Notes: generated by a model from the letters alone, not told the origin. 16,513 bases of DNA from CAUZSH01 sp963582935 (GCA_963582935.1 CAUZSH010000047.1:1-16513); one strand, 5' to 3'; shown: positions 1 through 6,958, counted from the stretch's first letter. Made by a program: numbers and translations.

Positions 1-293
1 ATAGATTCGACTGCACCACAGCTAATCATAATTTCGGTATCTGCATTCACATCAACGTCGTAACAAGCTTTTATTTTATTGGCGCAAGCCTTACGAAGTT
101 GGGGCATCCCTTGAATCGGAGAATATTGATTAAATCCTTTTTGTGAGTAGAAATGAAGTTGGTCAACAAGCCAATCGGGTGTTTTGAAATCAGGTGCACC
201 TTGTGTCATGTTGACAGCGCCATGCTTTTTGGCAAAAGTCGCCATGTAACCGAAGATGGATGGTTTATTAGAAATAATGGGTTTGGCTTTCAT
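1..293 (-). CDS. PLP-dependent aminotransferase, YbdL-like (methionine aminotransferase type), N-terminal part
   Basis: This is the N-terminal 97 codons of a fold-type I aminotransferase, cut by the left edge of the window. The ATG is at 291-293 on the minus strand and the visible protein begins MKAKPIISNKPSIFGYMATF. Two stretches match the start of YbdL/kynurenine-aminotransferase-like enzymes: VNMTQGAPDFKTPDWL (about residues 27-42), equivalent to the INLSQGFPDF motif, and FNQYSPIQGMPQLRKA (about 54-69), equivalent to the NQYAP-G-LR motif. The family transfers amino groups from methionine or aromatic amino acids to 2-oxoacids in the cytosol. The PLP lysine would lie beyond the edge, so catalytic competence and substrate cannot be judged. 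A weak GAGA ribosome site precedes the ATG. The gene lies 87 bases downstream of lplA on the same strand, so it may be the last gene of that unit or use the weak promoter at 328-357. Confidence 0.85.
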   Translation of the reverse strand, partial: MKAKPIISNKPSIFGYMATFAKKHGAVNMTQGAPDFKTPDWLVDQLHFYSQKGFNQYSPIQGMPQLRKACANKIKACYDVDVNADTEIMISCGAVES

Positions 294-327
294 TTATGTC
301 TCGTAATGCTTTACTTAATAACTACTT

Positions 328-357
328 AGAATAGTAGAAATCATGCTTTTGAATCAA
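328..357 (-). promoter_or_regulatory. Weak candidate promoter for the aminotransferase gene
   Basis: On the minus strand a TTGATT -35-like hexamer (352-357) is followed after 18 bases by TATTCT (328-333). Each matches the sigma-70 consensus at 4 of 6 positions. A short inverted repeat, CTACT/AGTAG (322-337), covers the -10. The evidence is pattern only, and read-through from lplA is equally possible. Confidence 0.25.
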
Positions 358-380
358 GTTTGTTGAAGCAAATAATGATG

Positions 381-1322
381 CTAAGTTTTGCTGTATAGTG
401 TCGTCATTGAATATGCGGGCTTTGTATTCAACCATTCTTGAAGTAGGCGTAATTCCTGTGAGTTTCCAGCGAACAATTGGTAACTTTCAATGTAACCTTT
501 GCGAATGGATAATTGAAGCTTCATGTTTTTGATTGAAATAGTTTGTTCAAAAGGCAGCGTTTTTCCAAAACACCATTCCTTAGATCGTAGTATTTTTATT
601 TCTTCAGAAATATCATTCAGCGCTAAGATTTCTGATTGAGAGATTTGTTTTACGTTACTGTTGGTGGCATTGAAATTTTGGCAGAATGCTTTTATTAGTG
701 CGCTTTCATAGAGGGAAGTGTCTTTTATGTTGTTGATTTCAGAAAGATTTGTTACTTTTGAGCGCACCGAGGTGACACCTTTAGCATTGATTGTCGAATC
801 TTGCTTGTGGTGTAAATAACGGCTGAGGCTAGAAGTATCTGCGTTAATCAACAGGGTGCCGTGATGAAAGGACTTATGTTTGGTTTCACGAAAAGCGCAG
901 CCAGAGATTTTTCGGGGTTCATTATTTAGGTCATTCACCATGATGTCATTGCGGGGTGAGATGCTGGCATGTATTTTTAATAAAGCCAGTCCATCAATGA
1001 TTGTTTTGAGGTTTTTAGCTTTATCATATTGGCTATTTGGGCACAAAAAAGTGTAGTTTAAATTGCCTAAGTCATGATAAACCGTGCCACCACCGCTTTG
1101 TCTGCGAATAACCTCCAGTCCATCTTTTTCTAGTTCTGATAAATGGCATTCTAGCCAAGGATTTTGCGCGCGCCCAATAATGACGCAAGGTTTGTTTTGC
1201 CAGAGGTACAGAATGGGTTGGTCTGTGACTTTATTTTGAAAAAGCCAATTCTCAAAGGCAAGATTTGTGTATGGATCTTGGCAACGGGAGAGGTATATTT
1301 GGTATTGTTTAGGAGATGACAT
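381..1322 (-). CDS. lplA: Lipoate-protein ligase A
   Basis: This 313-residue cytosolic enzyme is expected to activate free lipoate (or octanoate) with ATP and transfer it to the lipoyl-domain lysine of 2-oxoacid dehydrogenases and the glycine cleavage H protein. The BPL/LplA/LipB catalytic fold is clear: RRQSGGGTVYHDLGNLNY at residues 73-90 is the lipoyl-AMP binding loop. RKISG (137-141) carries the conserved lysine K138, equivalent to K133 of E. coli LplA. HHGTLL (153-158) and the KGVTSVRSKVTNLSE segment (about 180-194) complete the site. The C-terminal third, with EWCFGKTLPFEQT, looks like the accessory domain found in full-length LplA (E. coli LplA is 338 residues). That makes this a probable one-protein ligase, not a split LplA/LplB pair. 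It is 89 bases downstream of dacA and may be cotranscribed with it. The start is the ATG at 1320-1322; no strong Shine-Dalgarno sequence is visible. Confidence 0.93.
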   Translation of the reverse strand: MSSPKQYQIYLSRCQDPYTNLAFENWLFQNKVTDQPILYLWQNKPCVIIGRAQNPWLECHLSELEKDGLEVIRRQSGGGTVYHDLGNLNYTFLCPNSQYDKAKNLKTIIDGLALLKIHASISPRNDIMVNDLNNEPRKISGCAFRETKHKSFHHGTLLINADTSSLSRYLHHKQDSTINAKGVTSVRSKVTNLSEINNIKDTSLYESALIKAFCQNFNATNSNVKQISQSEILALNDISEEIKILRSKEWCFGKTLPFEQTISIKNMKLQLSIRKGYIESYQLFAGNSQELRLLQEWLNTKPAYSMTTLYSKT

Positions 1323-1352
1323 AGTCTTTTGTCATAGGCTTTGTGTGAGGGG

Positions 1353-1380
1353 ATGTTAGCATAGAGTCTGAAAAAGACAA
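1353..1380 (-). promoter_or_regulatory. Weak candidate promoter for lplA
   Basis: On the minus strand TTGTCT (1375-1380) lies 16 bases from TAACAT (1353-1358), each with 4 of 6 consensus matches. It sits in the 89-base gap between dacA and lplA, which contains no convincing intrinsic terminator. Read-through from dacA is an alternative. Confidence 0.28.
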
Positions 1381-1411
1381 AATTTAATAGCTTGTTCTTG
1401 AGTCAGTATAT

Positions 1412-2695
1412 TTACGCAAACCATAAAGCCATTTTACCTTTCATTTTCTGCCACATTGAACCTTCAGGGTCGGCGGTGAGTGCAACAAGCGGAACTGTTT
1501 TGATGATTTTGTTTTTATAAATAATATTAAGAGCGCCTAATTCTTGCCCTTTTGTAATGGGTGCTTTGTAAGGCGTATTTTGATGAATGGTGAATTTCAA
1601 GTCAGCCTGATTGATGGTTTTGGGGTAAGTCAGTGAAACTGCTTTGGCTGTACCGACCTCAATATTTTCATTTTCACCCATGTAAACTCGATTAGTTGTC
1701 ACTTTTTGCCCAGCTTTGTAAAACTCTTGAGTAGTGAAGAATTGGTTGCCATATTTTAACAGTGCAAAGTTATCATAGGCACTTGCCAGTGAGTTATTAG
1801 CACCGATAACCACGGCGATTAAGCGACGATTACCTTCACGATTTTCAGAAGCAATTAAGGAGAACCCTGCGGCACTGGTTGAGCCAGTTTTAAGTCCATC
1901 CGCATATTTGTCAATAAATAGTAATTTGTTAAAGTTTGGCTGCTTCACACCATTATAAGTAAAATATTTTTCCTTGAAGAAGTGATAATACTCAGGGTAA
2001 TCATTGATAACATGCCGTGCTAATGCGCTCAAATCTCTGGCGGAAGTATATAAATCAGGCGCAGGCAATCCCATTACATCACTGAAATGGGTATTAGTCA
2101 TGCCAAGCTTTCTCGCTGTGATGTTCATCATATCAACAAAAGCAGACTGGGTACCGGCAATGCCGACAGCGAGAGTGACGGCTGCATCATTACCTGAGGC
2201 GATAATTACCCCTTGAATAAGGTCTTTAACACTTACCTCTGTTTTTGGCTTTAGGAACATTCGAGAGCCTCCCGTTGCCCACGCAACAGTGGGAACCGTG
2301 AGTTTAGTATCTAAAGTCAATGTGCCATTGTGTAATTGTTGTTCTACGATATAAAGCAGCATTAATTTTGTGAGAGAGGCGGGCGGAATGCGTTTATTGG
2401 CATTATAACTTGCAAGTATGTTTCCAGTTTGTGCATCCATTAGAATGTAGCTCTTCACCTCCATTGTGGGTTGAGCGGGAACACTTTCTTGCCACTGTGT
2501 GGCTGCATTATTGAGAATAGGGGCTTTAAAACTTAATGGGGCGGGTGGAACTTGTACACTGGTCGGTACGGTTGCGTTAACATCTACAGCACCATATTGA
2601 TTTAAAGGAATGGCATTTGTGTTTGCCATAATGGGTAAACTTATGCCTGTAATCAGGCTGGCGAGAATGATGCGGTGATGTTTTTTATGTAACAT
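1412..2695 (-). CDS. dacA: D-alanyl-D-alanine carboxypeptidase (PBP5/6 type)
   Basis: This is a low-molecular-mass penicillin-binding protein that removes the terminal D-alanine from peptidoglycan pentapeptides in the periplasm. The 427-residue protein has a signal peptide (basic KKHHR, hydrophobic core to about residue 22, probable cleavage after MANT or MANA). All three active-site motifs are present: SLTK at 107-110 (acylated serine S107), SGN at 167-169 and KTG at 269-271. A C-terminal beta domain follows, and the last residues (EGSMWQKMKGKMALWFA) form the amphipathic membrane anchor typical of DacA/DacC. The linker between signal peptide and catalytic domain (about residues 25-78, proline-rich) is longer than in E. 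coli PBP5. An AAGGA ribosome site (complement of 2705-2709) lies 9 bases before the ATG. It starts 38 bases after the end of the upstream class B PBP gene, so the two very likely form an operon. Confidence 0.95.
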   Translation of the reverse strand: MLHKKHHRIILASLITGISLPIMANTNAIPLNQYGAVDVNATVPTSVQVPPAPLSFKAPILNNAATQWQESVPAQPTMEVKSYILMDAQTGNILASYNANKRIPPASLTKLMLLYIVEQQLHNGTLTLDTKLTVPTVAWATGGSRMFLKPKTEVSVKDLIQGVIIASGNDAAVTLAVGIAGTQSAFVDMMNITARKLGMTNTHFSDVMGLPAPDLYTSARDLSALARHVINDYPEYYHFFKEKYFTYNGVKQPNFNKLLFIDKYADGLKTGSTSAAGFSLIASENREGNRRLIAVVIGANNSLASAYDNFALLKYGNQFFTTQEFYKAGQKVTTNRVYMGENENIEVGTAKAVSLTYPKTINQADLKFTIHQNTPYKAPITKGQELGALNIIYKNKIIKTVPLVALTADPEGSMWQKMKGKMALWFA

Positions 2696-2733
2696 GTTTT
2701 GGTTTCCTTATTTGATGTCTGAGTGTACTTAAT

Positions 2734-4509
2734 TTAATTACTTTCAATAACGTGCATTAACCATTTTTTATTTTTATCAATAAGCTGATAGCTGTCTAAA
2801 TGTTGCTGGTAAGGCGTGCCTAAATATTCTAGAGACTGCCGTGCAATGGACGCAAAAATAGGGGCTGCCGAAACACCACCATATTGATAGAAATGATTTT
2901 TGTGGGGGTTGTCAATCCAGACAATAATAACCAGTTTTGGGTTCTTTAAGGGTGCAACCCCAGCAAAAACTGCGTTATAACTATTTTTTAAAAATCCACC
3001 ATGACCTACTTTATGGGTGGTGCCTGTCTTGCCTGCAACCTCAAATCCAGGGATATTAGCAAGGACACCAGTTCCATGAATGGTGACGACACTGTGTAGC
3101 ATTTGTAGAACTTGATTAGCATGAGTGGATGAAATGACCGACGGGCAAAAAGGAGGCTGTTTTTCAAGCGTTAATGATATGGGGCAGAGTTTTCCGTCAT
3201 TTGCAAAAATAGAGTAAGCATGTGCCAGTTGTAATACTGAGGAGGTCATGCCATATCCAAAGGCGGTGGTGGCATAAGAGAAGTTTCCCAATGACTCAAC
3301 GGGTGGGAGGTAGCCTGAATTTTCACCTGGGAAAGCATAACCAACTTGATTGCCAAATCCAAGTTGATGTAAAAAGTCATAAACTTTTTCATGAGAAAGG
3401 GAAAGGGCAATTTTACTTACGCCAACATTGCTTGATTTTTGGAGGACTTGCGTAACCGTGATTGCGCCAAAATTGGCATCATCTCGAATGGTGTGTCCTT
3501 GTACTTTATAGCGCCCTGGCGAGGTGTTGATAATGGTATCAGGTGTGTATTTTCCTGATTGAAGACCCATGGCAACTATGAATGGTTTGATTGTGGAGCC
3601 GGGTTCAAAAGTGTCAATAATAGGACGTTCGGAAATACTACGACCCGTTCTTGATGAAAAAAGGTTAGGGTTAAAGCTTGGGTAGCTTGCCGATGCAAGC
3701 ACTTCACCTGTTTTAGAGTTAAGTACAATAGCCGCACCAGAATCTGCTTGGGCATCAATAACCCCCGCTTTTAGCGCGTTAAATGTAAATTGTTGAATAA
3801 CTGCATCAATGGACAAATAAATATCTTTGCCTTGGTGATAGTGTTTGAGTGCGTGAAGGGTTTTGATTAGGTTGCCACGAGAGTCTGTTTCGATTATCTC
3901 GGTGCTACTTTGTGCCTTTAACTGGTTGTTATAAGTCATTTCGAGGCCATCTTGACCTTTGTTAGAGGCATTTGTGAAGCCGATGAGTTGGGCTGTTGCA
4001 CTGCCTTCTGGGTAATAGGTTCGCATTTGTTTTTCAAGATAGATGCCAGGAATGTGTAAATCTTTTATGCGTTGGGCATCAAGTGGGGTGATGTATTGGG
4101 CGCTTATTCTATAGCGACTGTGGGGATGCTTTTTAATAAGCTCATGAAGGTATTGTATCGATAGTCCATCAATATTAAGAGAGGCAAGTTTAGGGTATTT
4201 ATCTGGATATTCTGAAAGCACTTTTACATCTAGGATCAATTTGTAAAGCGTGGTGCTAACCGCCAAGGGTATGCCGTTCCGATCAAATATAACGCCTCTG
4301 GTGGCAGATACTTTGACTTTGTGTATGATTTGACTCTTTGCTTGTGTCTGCAGGAAGTCCTGATTTACGGTGTCTAGATAAATGATTCTATAGGCTAACC
4401 CGAGTAGACACGCCAGAATAATCGCAATCACGATAATAAAAGAGAGTCGAAAGCGCTGTGATTGAGTTTGATTTTCGTTGGTTTTGCTGTTTTTTTGGTC
4501 AAACTTCAT
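2734..4509 (-). CDS. FtsI-type class B penicillin-binding protein (second, divergent copy)
   Basis: This is a bitopic inner-membrane D,D-transpeptidase that crosslinks peptidoglycan, related to FtsI/PBP3. Numbering is from the ATG at 4507-4509 (591 residues). One transmembrane helix lies at about 22-42, followed by the class B pedestal signature TRGVIFDRNGIPLA (about 70-83). In the transpeptidase domain, EPGSTIKPF holds the acylated S305 and K308, KSSNVGVSK gives SxN at 359-361, and KTGTT starts at 494. The spacing and the wording FEPGST-KP and LQKSSNVGVSK are those of FtsI, not of PBP2/MrdA. After the pedestal motif it reads YKLILDV, where canonical FtsI has IWADP/IWVNP. A second FtsI begins at 16152, so this is a paralogue. 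An in-frame TTG at 4516-4518 could add three residues, and neither start has a clear Shine-Dalgarno sequence. On the minus strand a TATAAT lies at 4543-4548, but no good -35 is visible. Confidence 0.9.
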   Translation of the reverse strand: MKFDQKNSKTNENQTQSQRFRLSFIIVIAIILACLLGLAYRIIYLDTVNQDFLQTQAKSQIIHKVKVSATRGVIFDRNGIPLAVSTTLYKLILDVKVLSEYPDKYPKLASLNIDGLSIQYLHELIKKHPHSRYRISAQYITPLDAQRIKDLHIPGIYLEKQMRTYYPEGSATAQLIGFTNASNKGQDGLEMTYNNQLKAQSSTEIIETDSRGNLIKTLHALKHYHQGKDIYLSIDAVIQQFTFNALKAGVIDAQADSGAAIVLNSKTGEVLASASYPSFNPNLFSSRTGRSISERPIIDTFEPGSTIKPFIVAMGLQSGKYTPDTIINTSPGRYKVQGHTIRDDANFGAITVTQVLQKSSNVGVSKIALSLSHEKVYDFLHQLGFGNQVGYAFPGENSGYLPPVESLGNFSYATTAFGYGMTSSVLQLAHAYSIFANDGKLCPISLTLEKQPPFCPSVISSTHANQVLQMLHSVVTIHGTGVLANIPGFEVAGKTGTTHKVGHGGFLKNSYNAVFAGVAPLKNPKLVIIVWIDNPHKNHFYQYGGVSAAPIFASIARQSLEYLGTPYQQHLDSYQLIDKNKKWLMHVIESN

Positions 4510-4613
4510 GAAAATCAAGTGGATAGGCGTGTTTAGCTAGTTATTATAATAAGTATTTTGGTCGTACGGCTAGTGTAAAAATGAAGAATTTGGCAGATAT
4601 ACTTGTTGTGTTT

Positions 4614-4640
4614 TCCTTAGAGTTTTGAACATACTAAGGA
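4614..4640. repeat. Inverted repeat around the -35 element of the oxidase promoter (candidate operator)
   Basis: A perfect 7-base inverted repeat, TCCTTAG (4614-4620) and CTAAGGA (4634-4640), is separated by 13 bases. The arm centres are 20 bases apart, close to two helical turns, as expected for a dimeric helix-turn-helix regulator. The spacer contains the -35 hexamer of the promoter for the FAD oxidase, so a bound protein would block that promoter. No regulator gene is visible nearby. Assigning it as an operator is inference from geometry only. Confidence 0.4.
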
Positions 4641-4652
4641 GGTTGTTATAAT
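4625..4652 (+). promoter_or_regulatory. Promoter of the FAD-dependent oxidase
   Basis: TTGAAC (4625-4630) lies 16 bases from a consensus TATAAT (4647-4652). Transcription would start near 4659, leaving only about 14 bases of leader before the ATG at 4673. The AAGGAGG at 4636-4642 looks like a ribosome site, but it lies 30 bases from the ATG and inside the promoter spacer, so it should not be in the transcript. Confidence 0.55.
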
Positions 4653-4672
4653 TTGTGTATGGATAATTTGAT

Positions 4673-5824
4673 ATGTCGGACACCTTAATTGTCGTTGGAG
4701 CGGGATTGATTGGATCCAGTATCGCCTACCACCTATCTCTGATAACCAATAAAAAAATTATAGTCCTTGAGCGTTCACAAGACAGTTTTCCGGCATATTC
4801 TAGTAAAGGGGGCTCCCGTATTACTGGGCGTGCTTTAGGCTCAGAATGTGCTGAGTACGTTTCATTACTCTCTGTCTCGAATGAAATCTACCGCACACTG
4901 ATTAAAAAAGGGTTTCCAATTTTTTATCCAGGGGATTGTGTGACAGTGGGGAGTCATGGAAGCCCTAAAATCATACAAACACTTGCGCAAATTAAAGATT
5001 ACTCGGTTGAGGCTGAGCACTTTACAAATAAAAATACAGCAAAGTTTTATACGGATGAGTGTCTTGTAACAAATGATGTCGCAGATGAGATTATTGTAGA
5101 AAAGCATTCTGATATAAACATGTTAGGAATACTTGATCCTTCCGTATGTGTTCAGGCTTTTCAGGCATTGGCGATTAAAAATGGTGTTGAGTTCAAATTT
5201 GATACGCAGCTTGTTTCATTATCCAAGTGCGAAGATCAAAATCGCTTGGAAATTGTATCAAATGGTGCCATGGAGGTGATGCTCGCAGAAAAAGTTGTTC
5301 TGGCAACCAATGCAAATACAGGCTATTTATCAACATTAAAAGCAAAGGTCTGGCGACAGAGAATGCCTCTGATTTTTATTGAAATCGAACATGCAGCTTT
5401 TGTTAACAGTTATTTATATGTAAATGATATTGGAGCTTATGATCTTTTTGTTATGCCAGAGCATATGGATGGAAAGCTTTACCTTAAAGCAGGAATCCAT
5501 GATTTAGAATTATATGAAGACGTTGCATTGTCTGATGAGCAATTTTTGCAGAAGATGCAAGGAGTGATTCATGATAAGGTTTGTGAATATTTTCCTTTTG
5601 TGCGGGGCAAGAAAATTTCTCATACTGTAATATGTGAATATGGTGTGACGAAAGATGGGCTGCCTTATATTGGTGAAGTGGATCAAGGTGTGTGGGTGGC
5701 AGTGGGCTTTAACGGAAATGGGGCTAAACACGCTGGTGCTTTTGGCCTTTTGGTTGCGCGATTGCTCATAAATCAGAAAATAGACCCGATGTTGGAAAGG
5801 TTTGCAGTGAATCGAGGAGTCTAA
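4673..5824 (+). CDS. FAD-dependent amino-acid oxidase, monomeric sarcosine oxidase / N-methyltryptophan oxidase family
   Basis: This 383-residue flavoprotein is of the DAO fold. LIVVGAGLIGSSIAYHL at residues 5-21 is the dinucleotide-binding Rossmann motif, followed by the acidic strand end IVLER. YSSKGGSRITGRALGS (about residues 42-57) corresponds to the SxxHGxxRI region of monomeric sarcosine oxidase (MSOX). By eye, C321 in VICEYGVTKDG aligns with the MSOX cysteine that binds FAD covalently (C315). K272 in LYLKAGIHD aligns with its oxygen-activating lysine (K265). If so, the enzyme is an H2O2-producing oxidase of a secondary or cyclic amine, but the substrate cannot be read from sequence. 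The ATG at 4673 is preceded by an in-frame stop at 4664, so no longer start exists; translation is near-leaderless or weakly initiated. The TAA stop (5822-5824) overlaps the stop of the convergent peroxiredoxin gene. Confidence 0.82.
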   Translation: MSDTLIVVGAGLIGSSIAYHLSLITNKKIIVLERSQDSFPAYSSKGGSRITGRALGSECAEYVSLLSVSNEIYRTLIKKGFPIFYPGDCVTVGSHGSPKIIQTLAQIKDYSVEAEHFTNKNTAKFYTDECLVTNDVADEIIVEKHSDINMLGILDPSVCVQAFQALAIKNGVEFKFDTQLVSLSKCEDQNRLEIVSNGAMEVMLAEKVVLATNANTGYLSTLKAKVWRQRMPLIFIEIEHAAFVNSYLYVNDIGAYDLFVMPEHMDGKLYLKAGIHDLELYEDVALSDEQFLQKMQGVIHDKVCEYFPFVRGKKISHTVICEYGVTKDGLPYIGEVDQGVWVAVGFNGNGAKHAGAFGLLVARLLINQKIDPMLERFAVNRGV

Positions 5825-6285
5825 GCTAAGGTGGAGATGACTTCTTTTACATGCCCTTTCACTTTTACTTTGCGCCATTCATGTTCGAGTAATCCGTCAG
5901 GCGAGATAATAAAAGTGCTACGCTCGATCCCAATATATTTTTTTCCAAACATGCTTTTCTCTTTAAGGGCATTAAATAAGTGGCAGATGATTTCATCTTC
6001 ATCAGAGATTAGCTCATAGGGTAAGTTCAGCTTTGCTTTAAAGTTTTCATGTTTACGAATACTGTCGCGAGAAACGCCAAAAACAACGGCATTAAGTGCG
6101 GTTAGTTTTTTATAATTAGCAGCAAAGTCTTTGTTTTCGTCCGTGCATCCTGGTGTATTGTCTTTAGGGTAGAAGACAAGTACAACGGATTTCTCCTTGT
6201 AATCATCCAATGTAAATGTTTTACCAGAAGTCATGGGTAGGGTGAAGTTTGGAACGGTACTACCAACAATTAAATCATCATTCAT
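5821..6285 (-). CDS. bcp: Thiol peroxidase PrxQ/Bcp (peroxiredoxin)
   Basis: This 154-residue cytosolic peroxiredoxin reduces H2O2 and organic hydroperoxides, normally with thioredoxin as electron donor. FYPKDNTPGCTDE (residues 38-50) is the PrxQ active site, with peroxidatic C47 and the P-T/S-x-x-C context. GIERSTFIISPDG near the C-terminus is also diagnostic. Length matches E. coli Bcp (156). Unlike E. coli Bcp, there is no second cysteine five residues after the peroxidatic one (K52 is there). The other cysteine I see is C101 in DEIICHLF. The enzyme may therefore act as a 1-Cys type or use an unusual resolving cysteine. A strong AAAGGAGA ribosome site (complement of 6291-6298) precedes the ATG. 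The gene converges on the FAD oxidase and shares bases 5821-5824 with its 3' end; no terminator is visible between them. Confidence 0.94.
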   Translation of the reverse strand: MNDDLIVGSTVPNFTLPMTSGKTFTLDDYKEKSVVLVFYPKDNTPGCTDENKDFAANYKKLTALNAVVFGVSRDSIRKHENFKAKLNLPYELISDEDEIICHLFNALKEKSMFGKKYIGIERSTFIISPDGLLEHEWRKVKVKGHVKEVISTLA

Positions 6286-6307
6286 GAATATCTCCTTTAA
6301 ATTCGTG

Positions 6308-6336
6308 TTTTCACATTATTAATTATCATTTATAAT
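6308..6336 (+). promoter_or_regulatory. Promoter of the yceD-rpmF-plsX-fab cluster
   Basis: TTTTCA (6308-6313; 4 of 6 consensus) is followed after 17 bases by a consensus TATAAT (6331-6336). The predicted start near 6343 gives a leader of roughly 28 bases before the yceD TTG codon. It lies in the 85-base divergent gap between bcp and yceD and is the only good promoter-like site upstream of rpmF. Confidence 0.55.
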
Positions 6337-6370
6337 AGCCTAATAGAGGTGAGTACTAAAGAGCGTCTTT

Positions 6371-6907
6371 TTGAAAAAGTTCCCGGTAAGATTATTTAAC
6401 CCTGAAAAAAGTGCGCGAGAAAGGCACGAGTATATTGGTGAAGTACCAATATCGGATTTTTCGAGATTAATGGAAGTCGTCGTAAGTGATAAAGGGCATG
6501 TAAATGCCCGGATGCGATTTTCTTTTAAGAAAGGAAAAATTGTCATTATATCTCTTAAAATTAACGCAGAAATTGAGTTGATCTGTCAGCGCACGCTGAA
6601 CCCCTTTATGTATGCTATTGATAGTCAAATAGAATTGGCGGTTGTTGAGAGTGAAACACAGATGGAATATTTATCTGATCATTATGAACCTGTGATTATT
6701 CAGGATGGGTTATTAGACCCAAAAGAAATTATAGAGGAAGAGATCCTTTTAGCGATTCCAGTAATACCAAAAAGCCGATTAAACGATTGTGATTTGAGTG
6801 GTAATAGTGCATACTGCACTGCTTCAAAAATGGAAGAAGACGAAAAGATCTGTCAAAAACCGAATCCTTTTGCTATTCTTTCAACATTGAAGCATAAAAA
6901 AAATTAA
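6371..6907 (+). CDS. yceD: YceD family protein (DUF177), 23S rRNA accumulation protein
   Basis: This 178-residue protein is of the family nearly always found just before rpmF. In E. coli, YceD (173 residues) has been linked to 23S rRNA accumulation; its molecular role is not settled. Three parts match: the N-terminus (MKKFPVRLFNPEKSARERHEYIG), the middle IEEEILLAIPVIP (about residues 119-131; family EDEIILALPVVP), and the C-terminal QKPNPFAILSTLKHKK, almost identical to the family ending. The start is TTG at 6371. There is no ATG in frame near the N-terminus, a stop lies in frame at 6350-6352, and homology begins at this codon. A weak AAAGAG (6358-6363) lies 7 bases before it. The family CxxC (ECQRCG in E. 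coli) is reduced to a single cysteine (ICQRTL) here, so metal binding at that site is unlikely. It is followed by rpmF after 51 bases. Confidence 0.88.
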   Translation: MKKFPVRLFNPEKSARERHEYIGEVPISDFSRLMEVVVSDKGHVNARMRFSFKKGKIVIISLKINAEIELICQRTLNPFMYAIDSQIELAVVESETQMEYLSDHYEPVIIQDGLLDPKEIIEEEILLAIPVIPKSRLNDCDLSGNSAYCTASKMEEDEKICQKPNPFAILSTLKHKKN

Positions 6908-6958
6908 CGAATTTTATAAACATTAACTTACAAGACTAATAAGTAATAGGAGAATAAA

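Noticed and set aside
1412..2695. A plus-strand open frame inside dacA (2004-2216).
   Set aside because: dacA on the other strand has a signal peptide and all three PBP motifs, so this frame is a shadow.
4636..4675. AAGGAGG at 4636-4642 as the ribosome site of the oxidase, with a short leader ORF from TTG 4653 or ATG 4659.
   Set aside because: The distance to the ATG at 4673 is 30 bases, the site lies inside a good -35/-10 pair, and the short ORF is about 10 codons in another frame. It is better explained as one arm of an inverted repeat.
5510..5878. A 122-codon open frame antisense to the oxidase.
   Set aside because: It lies fully opposite the oxidase and bcp coding regions, has no recognisable motif and looks like a low-complexity shadow.
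6349..6399. A short ORF from GTG 6349 overlapping the yceD start in another frame.
   Set aside because: It is only 16 codons, has no ribosome site and resembles nothing. YceD homology begins cleanly at TTG 6371.
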